DNA of 64,000 nucleotides from Salinibacter ruber DSM 13855. Its GTDB lineage: Bacteria > Bacteroidota > Rhodothermia > Rhodothermales > Salinibacteraceae. Below are positions 46,356 to 55,015 of this stretch, one piece after another. A program made the position numbers and the translations under genes. The DNA is taken from contig NC_007677.1 of the NCBI RefSeq assembly GCF_000013045.1, forward strand, positions 744,001-808,000, read 5' to 3'. The first letter of the stretch is position 1. Every line of letters begins with the position of its first letter. The notes under the pieces are model-generated. The model worked only from the letters and a program-made list of their open reading frames with translations, made no database searches and was not told where the DNA came from.

Positions 46356-47347
46356 AACGCGTTCTTCTGCTCGGCGGTGCCGGGTTTATCGGGTACCACC
46401 TGGGACGTCACCTCGTGGAGCGGAGCGATTGCCGGGTGACGCTGGTTGACAATTTCTTTCGGAGCAAACAGGACGAGGAGCTGGACACGCTTCTCCAGTC
46501 GTCGGCCGTTGACATCGTCGAAGGGGACCTCACCGAGCGCTCGACGTTCGACCAGCTGGACGACGAGTACGATCACGTCTACGCGCTCGCCGCCGTGGTC
46601 GGGGTGGGCTACACGGAAGACATGCCGGAGGAGGTGTGGCGGATCAATACGGCGATCACGCTCAACACGTTCGAGTGGCTTCGCGAGAGCAGCGTCTCCC
46701 GCGTGCTCTTTGCCTCGACGAGTGAGACCTACGCGGGCACGGTAGAAGAATTCGGGGCCGAGATTCCCACCCCGGAGGACGTGCCGCTCTCCATCACCGA
46801 CATCACGCAGCCCCGCTTCACGTACGCGGTGACGAAGATGCTCGGCGAGGCGGGCATTGCGCACTACGCGCAGGCGTACGACTTCGAGCAGGTCACTGTC
46901 CGCTTCCACAACGTGTATGGGCCGCGGATGGGGTTTAAACACGTGATTCCGCAGGTCGTGGAGCGGTTCCACGAGGCGGAGGATCCGTTCACGGTCTACG
47001 GCTACGACCAGACGCGGGCCTTCTGTCACGTTGACGATGCAGTTCGCGGCGTGGTGCAAGCAATGGAGACGCCCGAAGCGGCCGGGCGAACCTATCACAT
47101 CGGAGACGACCGGCACGAGATCACGATCGAGACGCTGATTCGATACATCGGTGATCTCATGGACTTTCACGGCGAGTACGAACAGGGGCCCTCGCACGCA
47201 GGCAGCGTGTCCCGCCGGTGCCCGGACGTAGACCGGGCCCGGGAGGTGTTCGGCTATGAGCCGCAGGTACACTGGAAAGAGGGGGTACGCGAAACCGTGG
47301 AGTGGTACGCCGACTATTACCGATCTGGACGAGAGGTCTTCGAGTAA
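46352..47347 (+). CDS. NAD-dependent epimerase/dehydratase (extended SDR)
   Basis: Nucleotide-sugar epimerase or 4,6-dehydratase: NAD motif LGGAGFIGYHLGRHL near residue 7, FASTSETYAG near 120, active-site FTYAVTKMLGE (YxxxK) near 156, RFHNVYGPRM. The closest assignments are UDP-glucuronate/UDP-GalNAc-type 4-epimerase or LegB-like 4,6-dehydratase. Because an aminotransferase of LegC type follows 21 bp later, a dehydratase role is attractive but not shown by the motifs. It overlaps the preceding dehydrogenase gene by 4 bp. Confidence 0.78.
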   Translation: MKRVLLLGGAGFIGYHLGRHLVERSDCRVTLVDNFFRSKQDEELDTLLQSSAVDIVEGDLTERSTFDQLDDEYDHVYALAAVVGVGYTEDMPEEVWRINTAITLNTFEWLRESSVSRVLFASTSETYAGTVEEFGAEIPTPEDVPLSITDITQPRFTYAVTKMLGEAGIAHYAQAYDFEQVTVRFHNVYGPRMGFKHVIPQVVERFHEAEDPFTVYGYDQTRAFCHVDDAVRGVVQAMETPEAAGRTYHIGDDRHEITIETLIRYIGDLMDFHGEYEQGPSHAGSVSRRCPDVDRAREVFGYEPQVHWKEGVRETVEWYADYYRSGREVFE

Positions 47348-47368
47348 CGCGAAAAGAGCCTTATTTCA

Positions 47369-48565
47369 ATGGCAACGGACACTGTGAGTACATCTGTGGA
47401 GGAGCGGATCATCGATGCTATTCGGACGGTGATCGGAGACCGAGACGAATTTGTCCCCCTCCACAAGCCGACGTTCGAGGGCAACGAGTGGGACTACGTG
47501 AAGGAATGCATCGATACCGAATGGGTCTCCTCGGTAGGCTCGTATGTCGATCGATTTGAGGAGGACTTGGCCGATTACACAGGGGCGAAGCGGGCCGTCG
47601 TCGTAGTGAATGGGACCTCGGCCCTTCACGTCTGCCTACGACTCGTGGGTGTGGAGGCGGGCGATGAGGTGCTGGTACCCGCACTTACGTTCGTAGCAAC
47701 GGCCAATGCCGTGACCTATCAGGGGGCAACGCCGCATTTCGTCGATAGCGAAGAGCGCACGCTTGGGCTCGATCCGGCAAAGCTGGGAGCCTATCTCGAC
47801 GACATTGCAAAGGTGCGCGATGGGACGTGCATAAATACGCAGACAGGAAACCCGATCAAGGCCGTGGTGCCCATGCACGCATATGGCCATCCAGTCGATC
47901 TGGACCCGCTCCAGGAGGTTTGTGAGCAATATCAACTAACTCTCGTGGAGGATGCCGCCGAATCCTTGGGCTCGTTTTACGACGGTACCCATACGGGAAC
48001 GATCGGTCGCCTTGGGGTACTCAGCTTTAACGGCAACAAGACGATCACGACGGGCGGCGGCGGGGCGATTCTCACGGACGATGACGATTTGGCCGATGAG
48101 GCCAAGCACCTCACGACGGTTGCGAAGAAGGATCACGAGTGGGAGTATTTCCACGACAAAACGGGGTACAACTACCGTCTTCCGAATCTGAATGCCGCGC
48201 TGGGCTGTGCTCAGTTGGAGGAGTTGCCCTCCTTTCTGGATCGTAAACGAGCGCTGGCGGAGCGTTATCGAGATGCATTTGCGGACGTGGACGGCGTCTC
48301 GTTCTTTACGGAGCGGGAGGGCACGCGAAGCAACTACTGGCTCAATGTGCTTCTCCTCGATGAGGATGCCGCCGATCGGCGCGACGCAGTGTTGGAAACC
48401 ACCAACGAGGCAGGTCTTATGACGCGCCCGACGTGGCAGCTCCTCTCGTCTTTGCCGATGTACGAAGGTTGTTCGCGGATGGATCTCTCGACGGCCAAGG
48501 ACCTGGAGCGCCGCCTGATCAACATTCCCAGCACACCTTCTCTCGTGGAAGAAGTACAGTCGTGA
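47369..48565 (+). CDS. legC: LegC-type PLP-dependent sugar aminotransferase
   Basis: DegT/DnrJ/EryC1-family aminotransferase that transaminates a 4-keto nucleotide sugar. Key parts: HKPTFEGNEWDYVKECIDTEWVSS near the N-terminus, VVNGTSALHV near 78, VEDAAESLG near 192 and the PLP lysine region FNGNKTITTGGGG near 219. The N-terminal pattern and NKTITTGGGG are those of the LegC subfamily that acts in legionaminate synthesis. It begins a nonulosonic acid gene group. Confidence 0.88.
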   Translation: MATDTVSTSVEERIIDAIRTVIGDRDEFVPLHKPTFEGNEWDYVKECIDTEWVSSVGSYVDRFEEDLADYTGAKRAVVVVNGTSALHVCLRLVGVEAGDEVLVPALTFVATANAVTYQGATPHFVDSEERTLGLDPAKLGAYLDDIAKVRDGTCINTQTGNPIKAVVPMHAYGHPVDLDPLQEVCEQYQLTLVEDAAESLGSFYDGTHTGTIGRLGVLSFNGNKTITTGGGGAILTDDDDLADEAKHLTTVAKKDHEWEYFHDKTGYNYRLPNLNAALGCAQLEELPSFLDRKRALAERYRDAFADVDGVSFFTEREGTRSNYWLNVLLLDEDAADRRDAVLETTNEAGLMTRPTWQLLSSLPMYEGCSRMDLSTAKDLERRLINIPSTPSLVEEVQS

Positions 48566-48692
48566 CAAGAGGCCTGCTCTGATCATGTCTTCAGGTGCGT
48601 GTCAGATCGTTTCTAAGACTGGAATATTAGTCAAACATCGTGCAGTGATCTTCGAAATATAGCATCGAACTTCAAGTACACGGAGTCCGTCG

Positions 48693-49865
48693 ATGGCCAA
48701 CCGCAAAGTTTGCTTTGTCACCGGGGCACGATCGGAGTATGGGCTGCTACAGTGGGTCCTGCACGAAATTAAGGAGGACCCGGAGCTTCAACTTCAGATC
48801 ATCGCCACGGGCATGCACCTCTCTCCCGAGTTTGGTTTGACCTACCGGGCTATCGAGGAGGACGGTTTTGAAATTAATGAGAAGGTGGAAATGTTGCTTT
48901 CCAGTGATACGCCCATTGGAGTGGCCAAGTCGATGGGACTCGGCACGATCGGGTTTGCCGAAGCATTTGACCGGCTCGAACCGGATATAGCACTCATCCC
49001 ATGTGATCGTTACGAAGCGCTATCGGCTGCGCAGGCCGCCATGGTGTCGCGGATTCCAATTGCACATGTTTATGGTGGTGAGGCCACTCAGGGCCTGATC
49101 GACGATCCGATTCGACACTCACTAACTAAAATATCGCACTACCATTTCGTAGCCGCAGAGCCATATCGCAGGCGAGTCATTCAGCTTGGGGAGCATCCGG
49201 AGAAAGTTTATAACTTTGGGGCGCCTCAACTCGATCATTTGAACAGACTGGATCTCTTGGGCCGAAAAGCCTTCGAAGAGTCCATTGGCTTTGAGCTTGG
49301 TCAGCGATCATGCATCGTCACGTATCACCCTGTCACGCTCAGTGAGGTCTCGCCTGCCGAGCCATTTGGAGAGTTGCTCGATGCACTTGATGACTTTCCG
49401 GATCTGCGGATCATTTTTACGAAGTGCAATGCAGACACGGAAGGCCGGGTCATCAATCAAATGATTGAGGAATATGTGGCCACTCATGGCGAGCGAGCCT
49501 GCGTATTTACGTCACTGGGACAACGGCGTTACCTGAGTGCGCTGAAGCATGTGGATGCAGTTGTTGGAAACTCGTCAAGTGGCATTATTGAGGCACCTGC
49601 TGTACCGGTTCCAACGGTGAATCTCGGCGATCGCCAGGATGGACGTCTCCGAGCAGAGTCTATTATCGATTGCCGCGAAGAGCGGGAAAGCATCCGAAAC
49701 GCTCTTGAGCAAGCACTTTCCTCGGCTTTTCGGGAGGAGATTCAAAATATTGCGTCGCCGTACGGAAAGGGGCACACCTCTCCGCGGATCAAACAGAAAC
49801 TAAAAGAAGTGCCGTTAGGCGAGGATGTCCTCAAAAAAGGATTCTATGACTTGGATGGCCAGTAG
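48693..49865 (+). CDS. legG: Hydrolysing UDP/GDP-HexNAc 2-epimerase (NeuC/LegG)
   Basis: This enzyme hydrolyses a nucleotide-linked 2-acetamido sugar with C2 inversion, releasing the free ManNAc-like precursor for NeuB. Signatures: TGARSEYGLLQWVLHEI near residue 8, RYEALSAAQAAM near 110, HVYGGEATQGLIDDPIRHSLTKISHYHF near 132, VGNSSSGIIEAP near 290. The NeuC/LegG group is separated from WecB by these. It lies 4 bp upstream of the formyltransferase-like gene. Confidence 0.92.
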   Translation: MANRKVCFVTGARSEYGLLQWVLHEIKEDPELQLQIIATGMHLSPEFGLTYRAIEEDGFEINEKVEMLLSSDTPIGVAKSMGLGTIGFAEAFDRLEPDIALIPCDRYEALSAAQAAMVSRIPIAHVYGGEATQGLIDDPIRHSLTKISHYHFVAAEPYRRRVIQLGEHPEKVYNFGAPQLDHLNRLDLLGRKAFEESIGFELGQRSCIVTYHPVTLSEVSPAEPFGELLDALDDFPDLRIIFTKCNADTEGRVINQMIEEYVATHGERACVFTSLGQRRYLSALKHVDAVVGNSSSGIIEAPAVPVPTVNLGDRQDGRLRAESIIDCREERESIRNALEQALSSAFREEIQNIASPYGKGHTSPRIKQKLKEVPLGEDVLKKGFYDLDGQ

Positions 49866-49869
49866 ACCA

Positions 49870-50766
49870 ATGCGAATTGTATACATCGGGTGCGTAGAGT
49901 CCAGCCAGCGGATGCTCCGGCAAGTTCTTCAAATCCCCAAGGGGGAGGTCGTCGGAATCGTAACGCGGCGTTCCTCTTCATTTAATGCCGATTTCGCCTC
50001 GTTGGAACCACTGGCCGAGAAGAACGACATTCCCTGTTACATCGACACCGACAATAATCAGACGGACCTGGCGTCTTGGATCCAGGAACGACGTCCCGAA
50101 GTGGGATATTGCTTCGGCTGGTCATACTTGTTGAATCCCGAGGTGCTTTCGATCCCTGAGCTCGGATTCATTGGATTTCATCCAACGAAGCTTCCCCGAA
50201 ACCGAGGGCGCCACCCGGTTATCTGGGCGCTCGCACTTGGGCTGGAGGAAACCGCGTCCTCATTCTTCTTCATGGACGAGGGAGCAGACACCGGAGATCT
50301 CTTGAGCCAACGCGACGTTCCGATCCGTTGGGAGGACGACGCTCGCTCCCTCTACGATCGTCTGATGGACGTTGCGAAAGAGCAGATCTCGGATTTCACG
50401 CCTAAGCTTGCGGCGCGCGAACATTCGGGCAATCCACAGGACGACGAGAAGGCCAATTACTGGCGGAAGCGGTCGCGGGAAGACGGGGAAATTGATTGGC
50501 GGATGTCCTCTAGTTCTGTGTATAACCTTGTTCGGGCTCTTACCCATCCATATCCCGGGGCGCACTGTACCGTCAACGGGCGCGAAGTGAAAATATGGTC
50601 GGCCGATGTCGTTGACGGTGAGTTTGGGAATATTGAAAATTTGGAGCCCGGAAAGGTTCTTGCTTCGGACGATGAGCGTGTTGTAGTGAAATGCGGAGAA
50701 GGTGTTATTCAGATTCAGGAGCATGAATTTGATAAGCTTCCAGACGAGGGAGACTATTTGAGATGA
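49870..50766 (+). CDS. Formyltransferase-like protein of surface-sugar loci
   Basis: A methionyl-tRNA-formyltransferase-fold protein (298 aa) using, by family, N10-formyltetrahydrofolate. The substrate loop reads FIGFHPTKLPRNRGRHPVIWAL near residue 100, and the Asp motif is MDEGADTGDLLSQRD near 137. In characterised formyltransferases the catalytic Asn lies two residues before that His (NxH); here the position is Gly (GFH), so its activity may differ. A C-terminal formyl_trans_C-like domain follows. It overlaps the deacetylase gene by 4 bp. Together they suggest amide removal and replacement on the nonulosonate. Confidence 0.85.
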   Translation: MRIVYIGCVESSQRMLRQVLQIPKGEVVGIVTRRSSSFNADFASLEPLAEKNDIPCYIDTDNNQTDLASWIQERRPEVGYCFGWSYLLNPEVLSIPELGFIGFHPTKLPRNRGRHPVIWALALGLEETASSFFFMDEGADTGDLLSQRDVPIRWEDDARSLYDRLMDVAKEQISDFTPKLAAREHSGNPQDDEKANYWRKRSREDGEIDWRMSSSSVYNLVRALTHPYPGAHCTVNGREVKIWSADVVDGEFGNIENLEPGKVLASDDERVVVKCGEGVIQIQEHEFDKLPDEGDYLR

Positions 50767-51434
50767 GCACGGTACTGGTCATTGCTCCTCATCCCGATGA
50801 TGAAACGCTGGGATGCGGAGGGACAATACTGCGACACGTGGAGCAGGGAGACACCGTCTACTGGCTCATCGTGACGCACATCCTAGAAGAGTTTGGATTT
50901 GAGGCGGAACGAATTGAACAACGAGAGCAGGAAATTGAGCGTGTTGCCGGGCACTATAGCATAGAGCAACCGATCAATCTCAAGTTTCCGACGACCCGGC
51001 TCGACGCGCAGCCGATGAACGCGCTTGTAGATGCAATTGGAAATGCGTTTCAGGAGATCGAGCCGGAGCTGGTTTACACCCCGTACCGAAATGACATCCA
51101 TACCGACCACGCGGTTGTCTTCGATGCCGTAACCTCCTGCACGAAGTGGTTTCGCTATCCGTCAGTCCAGCGTGTCCTGGCCTATGAGACGCTTTCCGAA
51201 ACAGAATTTACGCTCAATCCCGATGTCAGTGGGTTCCAGCCCAATGTGTTTATCGACATCACAGGGAAAGTGGAGGAAAAAATTGGGATCATGCGGATCT
51301 ATGACAGTGAGATTGGGGAGCATCCCTTTCCGCGAAGTGAGTCTGCCATACGAGCAAGAGCAACCCTCCGCGGGTCGACGGCGGGCTTTGATGCCGCGGA
51401 AGCCTTCATGCTGTTGAGAGAACGAGTTTCGTAG
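50763..51434 (+). CDS. PIG-L/LmbE-family deacetylase
   Basis: A zinc-dependent N-deacetylase with the hallmark APHPDDETLGCGG near residue 9 (HPDDE metal site) and HTDHAVVFDA near 115. Family members deacetylate GlcNAc derivatives. Its ATG overlaps the stop of the formyltransferase-like gene (ATGA), and NeuB follows 7 bp later. It could expose an amine for acylation by its neighbours; the direct substrate is not shown. Confidence 0.93.
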   Translation: MSTVLVIAPHPDDETLGCGGTILRHVEQGDTVYWLIVTHILEEFGFEAERIEQREQEIERVAGHYSIEQPINLKFPTTRLDAQPMNALVDAIGNAFQEIEPELVYTPYRNDIHTDHAVVFDAVTSCTKWFRYPSVQRVLAYETLSETEFTLNPDVSGFQPNVFIDITGKVEEKIGIMRIYDSEIGEHPFPRSESAIRARATLRGSTAGFDAAEAFMLLRERVS

Positions 51435-51441
51435 ACTAGAG

Positions 51442-52512
51442 ATGTCGACGTACATAATTGCCGAAGCTGGCGTCAATCATAACGGCTCCATGGACCTGGC
51501 CCGCGACCTGGTTGAGGTGGCCGCCGAGGCCGGTGTGGATGCCATTAAATTTCAGACCTTTCGCTCTGAAGAGCTGGTCGCGGAAGATGCACCGAAAGCA
51601 GACTACCAGACCGAGACGACTGACGCCGAAGAGTCACAGGCCGAAATGCTCCGAAAGTTGGAGCTAAGTCCCGAACAGCATCACACAATTGTACAGCACT
51701 GCACCGTCCACGATCTACAATTTCTCTCGACGCCCTTCGATGCACAGAGCGCCCGGTTCCTGGTCGACGAGTTCGACATGCCACGCGTAAAGATCGGCTC
51801 TGGAGAGCTGACCAACGGGCCTCTTCTCCTTAACATCGCTCGTCTTGGGCGGCCCGTGATCTTATCGACGGGAATGGGCACGCTCGGGGAAGTGGAGCAG
51901 GCCCTTTCGGTGCTGGGGTACGGGTACATCACGGACGGGGACCGGCCGTCAGTAGAAGAGCTTGAACGGGCATTCGCGTCCACGGAGGGACAGAACGCCC
52001 TTGCACAAAATGTAACGGTGCTTCATTGTGTTACGGAGTATCCTGCGCCGGTGGAGGCCGCAAATCTCCGTGCGATGGATACGCTACATGAAGCATTCGA
52101 CCTTCCTGTGGGATTGTCCGACCATACAGAGGGGATTGCCGTCCCCATCGCTGCGGTTGCCCGAGGCGCCACGCTGATTGAGAAGCACTTTACCCTCGAC
52201 CGCTCGCTGCCGGGTCCCGACCACGAAGCCTCCCTGGAGCCGGAGGAACTTCGTGATATGGTACAGGGAATTCGCGACACCGAGGCCGCACTGGGAACGG
52301 CGCGTAAGGCTCCTACTGAACCAGAGTGGAAGAACCGTCCGGCTGTCCGAAAAAGTTTGGTGGCGACGCAGCCGATCGACGAGGGAGAGGATTTTACGAC
52401 GGACAGTCTCGGTGTTAAGCGGCCGGGAGATGGTATTTCGCCCATGCGCTACTGGGAGTATCTGGGTACCGCTTCTTCACGTCGCTACTCAGAAGGGGAG
52501 CAAATCCAATGA
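51442..52512 (+). CDS. neuB: N-acetylneuraminate/legionaminate synthase (NeuB/LegI)
   Basis: A TIM-barrel synthase that condenses a six-carbon 2-acetamido sugar with phosphoenolpyruvate to a nine-carbon nonulosonic acid. Signatures: IIAEAGVNHNGSMDLA near residue 5, AIKFQTF near 33, KIGSGELTN near 115, HCVTEYPAP near 195, SDHTEGIAV near 220 and a C-terminal SAF antifreeze-like domain (about 290-350; RKSLVATQPIDEGEDFT). Which nonulosonate it makes is inferred from legC and the PtmE-like gene. Overlaps the next gene by 4 bp. Confidence 0.96.
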   Translation: MSTYIIAEAGVNHNGSMDLARDLVEVAAEAGVDAIKFQTFRSEELVAEDAPKADYQTETTDAEESQAEMLRKLELSPEQHHTIVQHCTVHDLQFLSTPFDAQSARFLVDEFDMPRVKIGSGELTNGPLLLNIARLGRPVILSTGMGTLGEVEQALSVLGYGYITDGDRPSVEELERAFASTEGQNALAQNVTVLHCVTEYPAPVEAANLRAMDTLHEAFDLPVGLSDHTEGIAVPIAAVARGATLIEKHFTLDRSLPGPDHEASLEPEELRDMVQGIRDTEAALGTARKAPTEPEWKNRPAVRKSLVATQPIDEGEDFTTDSLGVKRPGDGISPMRYWEYLGTASSRRYSEGEQIQ

Positions 52513-53138
52513 GCGACTGTTCATTTATCATTGTGGGAGGAGGGGGACACGCCAGAGTCGTGGCAAGCACCCTTCGTCGGCTCGGCGAAACAATTCTTGG
52601 CTTTACGGATCCTGATGAAGAGGCAACGCTTGGCGACGGCATCGAGCACCTTGGAAGAGACAAAATCCTCACCGAGAAGGATCCGTCCAAGGTGGCGTTG
52701 ACAATGGGCATGGGATCGGTACGAGACACCGGCCATCGCGCCGGCCTGTTCACCGAGCAGGTCGAAAACGGATTTCGGTTCCCTACGCTCATCCATCCGG
52801 ATGCAGTCTTAGCTTCTGAGGCAAAGACAAAAGCAGGGGTACAGGTGATGGCTGGGGGCGTGATTCAGCCCGGCGCGTCGCTGGGCGAAAATGTGATCGT
52901 GAATACCAATGCCTCCGTAGACCACGACTGTCAGATTGGAGCCCATTCCCATGTCGCTTCGGGAGCAACTCTATCGGGAGAAGTTGTATTGGAGTCCCAA
53001 GTCCATGTGGGAACGGGTGCGTCAATCATTCAGGGGGTGGACGTCGGGAAGAACAGTGTCGTAGGAGCCGGAGCGGTGGTGATCGAAGACGTTCCCCCCG
53101 AGACGGTCGTTATCGGCGTTCCAGCACATCCAAAGTAG
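52509..53138 (+). CDS. neuD: NeuD-like hexapeptide-repeat acyltransferase
   Basis: An N-terminal NAD-like binding segment (IIVGGGGHARVVASTLRRLG near residue 6) is followed by a left-handed beta-helix with hexapeptide repeats (about 95-205), ending VIGVPAHPK. This is the NeuD/PglD-type sialic-acid O- or N-acetyltransferase fold. In this context it could play the LegH N-acetylation role; substrate unknown. Confidence 0.92.
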   Translation: MSDCSFIIVGGGGHARVVASTLRRLGETILGFTDPDEEATLGDGIEHLGRDKILTEKDPSKVALTMGMGSVRDTGHRAGLFTEQVENGFRFPTLIHPDAVLASEAKTKAGVQVMAGGVIQPGASLGENVIVNTNASVDHDCQIGAHSHVASGATLSGEVVLESQVHVGTGASIIQGVDVGKNSVVGAGAVVIEDVPPETVVIGVPAHPK

Positions 53139-53147
53139 CGTTAAGCA

Positions 53148-54200
53148 ATGAATAACTGGCGAGAAATAGCGGTACGCCCTGACGAGTCCATCCGCGAGAC
53201 TTTGGAGGTCATCGACGAGGGCGCAGTCCAGATCGCGATCGTTGCGGACGGCCACGACCACTTGCAGGGCATTGTAACTGACGGTGACATCCGGCGCGGC
53301 ATCCTGAAAGACCTCGATCTCGGCGCGCCGGTCGCGTCTGTCATGAACGAAGATCCCATCACGGCGCGGCCACAGGAAGATCGGCAAAGCCTGATCGACA
53401 CGATGCGGGCCCGCCGGATTCATCAGATTCCGCTGGTGGACAACGAGGGTCGCGTCGTAGGGATCGAGGTACTCGACGATTTGCTAGAGCCGGAGGCTCG
53501 ACCCAATCCGGTCGTCCTTATGGCCGGGGGCCTCGGAACTCGGCTCCGACCGCTCACAGATGATTGTCCCAAGCCCCTGCTGGAGGTGGGCGATAAGCCG
53601 ATCCTGGAGACGATCCTTGAGGGCTTCATCGCGCATGGCTTCCACCGGTTTTATCTATCGGTGAACTATAAGGCCGGGATGATCGAAGACTATTTCAGGG
53701 ACGGGAGCAACTGGGGCGTTGACATCAGCTACGTTCACGAGGAGAAGCGACTCGGCACGGCGGGGCCGCTCTCCCTACTTCCCGAACGGCCGGACGAGAC
53801 GATGATCGTCATGAACGGAGACCTGCTCACGAAGCTTAACTTCACCCACCTGCTGGATTTCCACCGCGAGCACGGCGCTGTCGCCACTATGTGCGTGCGA
53901 GAGCACGAGACGCAGGTGCCCTACGGCGTCATAGAGACGGACGATCAGTCCATGGAGGGTATCGAAGAGAAGCCCACCGAACGCTATTTCGTGAACGCGG
54001 GCATTTACGTGCTTGAGCCGGAGACGCTGGGCTACGTGCCGGAGAACGAGTTCTTCGACATGCCGGACCTCTTCAAGCGTCTCATAGACGAGGGGAAGGA
54101 AGCGACGGTCTTTCCGGTGCGGGAGTACTGGCAGGACGTGGGGCGGAAAGAAGACTTTCACCGCGTGAATGGCGAATACGAGGAGGTCTTCGACACATGA
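53148..54200 (+). CDS. ptmE: CBS-domain nucleotidyltransferase (PtmE-like)
   Basis: Residues about 1-120 are a CBS pair (EIAVRPDESIRETLEVIDEG and HQIPLVDNEGRVVGI). Residues about 122-350 are a sugar-phosphate nucleotidyltransferase with MAGGLGTRLRPLTDDCPKPLLEV near residue 125. The CBS plus NTase fusion is the layout of PtmE, the GlcN-1-P guanylyltransferase of the Campylobacter legionaminate pathway, suggesting a GDP-linked route. Overlaps the next gene by 4 bp. Confidence 0.88.
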   Translation: MNNWREIAVRPDESIRETLEVIDEGAVQIAIVADGHDHLQGIVTDGDIRRGILKDLDLGAPVASVMNEDPITARPQEDRQSLIDTMRARRIHQIPLVDNEGRVVGIEVLDDLLEPEARPNPVVLMAGGLGTRLRPLTDDCPKPLLEVGDKPILETILEGFIAHGFHRFYLSVNYKAGMIEDYFRDGSNWGVDISYVHEEKRLGTAGPLSLLPERPDETMIVMNGDLLTKLNFTHLLDFHREHGAVATMCVREHETQVPYGVIETDDQSMEGIEEKPTERYFVNAGIYVLEPETLGYVPENEFFDMPDLFKRLIDEGKEATVFPVREYWQDVGRKEDFHRVNGEYEEVFDT

Positions 54201-54907
54201 TTGATGGGCATAGCGTACTCGGTGTCATTCTGGCTCGTGGCGGGTCGAAAGGGCTCCCTCGCAAAAACATCCGCGACCTGGCGGGAAAGCCATTAATTGC
54301 TTGGACAATCGAAGCCGGGCACGAGTCTGAGTACCTCGACCGACTCATCCTCTCCAGCGACGATGGCGAGATCATGGAAGTCGCGGAGGAGTACGGCTGC
54401 GAGGTCCCGTTTCAGCGTCCCGCGGAGCTGGCGCAGGACGACACCCCGAGCATAGACACGTTGCTCCACGCCATCGAACAGGTCGAATCGCACGACTACA
54501 TTGTGCTGCTCCAGCCGACTTCGCCCCTTCGCACGGCCGATGATATCGACGCAACCATGTCCCTTTGTCATCGAAACGGTGGCACAGCCTGCGTAACGGT
54601 GACCGAGACAGACAAGCCGCCGCAGTGGATGTATATTTTACGCGATAATCACCGGTTGGAACCGGTGGTGGACCAGGAGGAGTCGATCACACGACGACAA
54701 GCGGCACCGGACGTTTACGTTCCGAATGGGGCTGTGTATGCAGCCGAAACATCGTGGTTGCAGAAACACGAATCGTTTTACACCGAGGCCACCATCGGGC
54801 ACCCAATGCCGCCTGAGCGGTCGGCGGATGTAGATACGGCGTTAGATCTAGCGTGGTGCGAACTGTTGAAAGATCGTTTGGAGAGCAGCAGTTCACCTCT
54901 ACGATAA
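54197..54907 (+). CDS. legF: CMP-nonulosonic acid synthetase (NeuA/LegF)
   Basis: Activates a nine-carbon sugar acid with CTP to the CMP-sugar. Signatures: ILARGGSKGLPRKNIRDLAGKPLIAW near residue 11, SSDDGEI near 55, LLQPTSPLRTADDID near 97. Length (236 aa) matches NeuA/LegF without the extra esterase domain. It ends the tightly spaced operon 48693-54907, after which GC falls abruptly. Confidence 0.93.
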   Translation: MIDGHSVLGVILARGGSKGLPRKNIRDLAGKPLIAWTIEAGHESEYLDRLILSSDDGEIMEVAEEYGCEVPFQRPAELAQDDTPSIDTLLHAIEQVESHDYIVLLQPTSPLRTADDIDATMSLCHRNGGTACVTVTETDKPPQWMYILRDNHRLEPVVDQEESITRRQAAPDVYVPNGAVYAAETSWLQKHESFYTEATIGHPMPPERSADVDTALDLAWCELLKDRLESSSSPLR

Positions 54908-55015
54908 GAAAAGTTGAAGATGGTTGAGGTTGGGAATATGTAAAAGGTGAAAAGGTTTAAATGAAAACCCGTACGTGTAGGTGTATGTGTCGTAAAATTA
55001 AATAATTCTGGCAAG

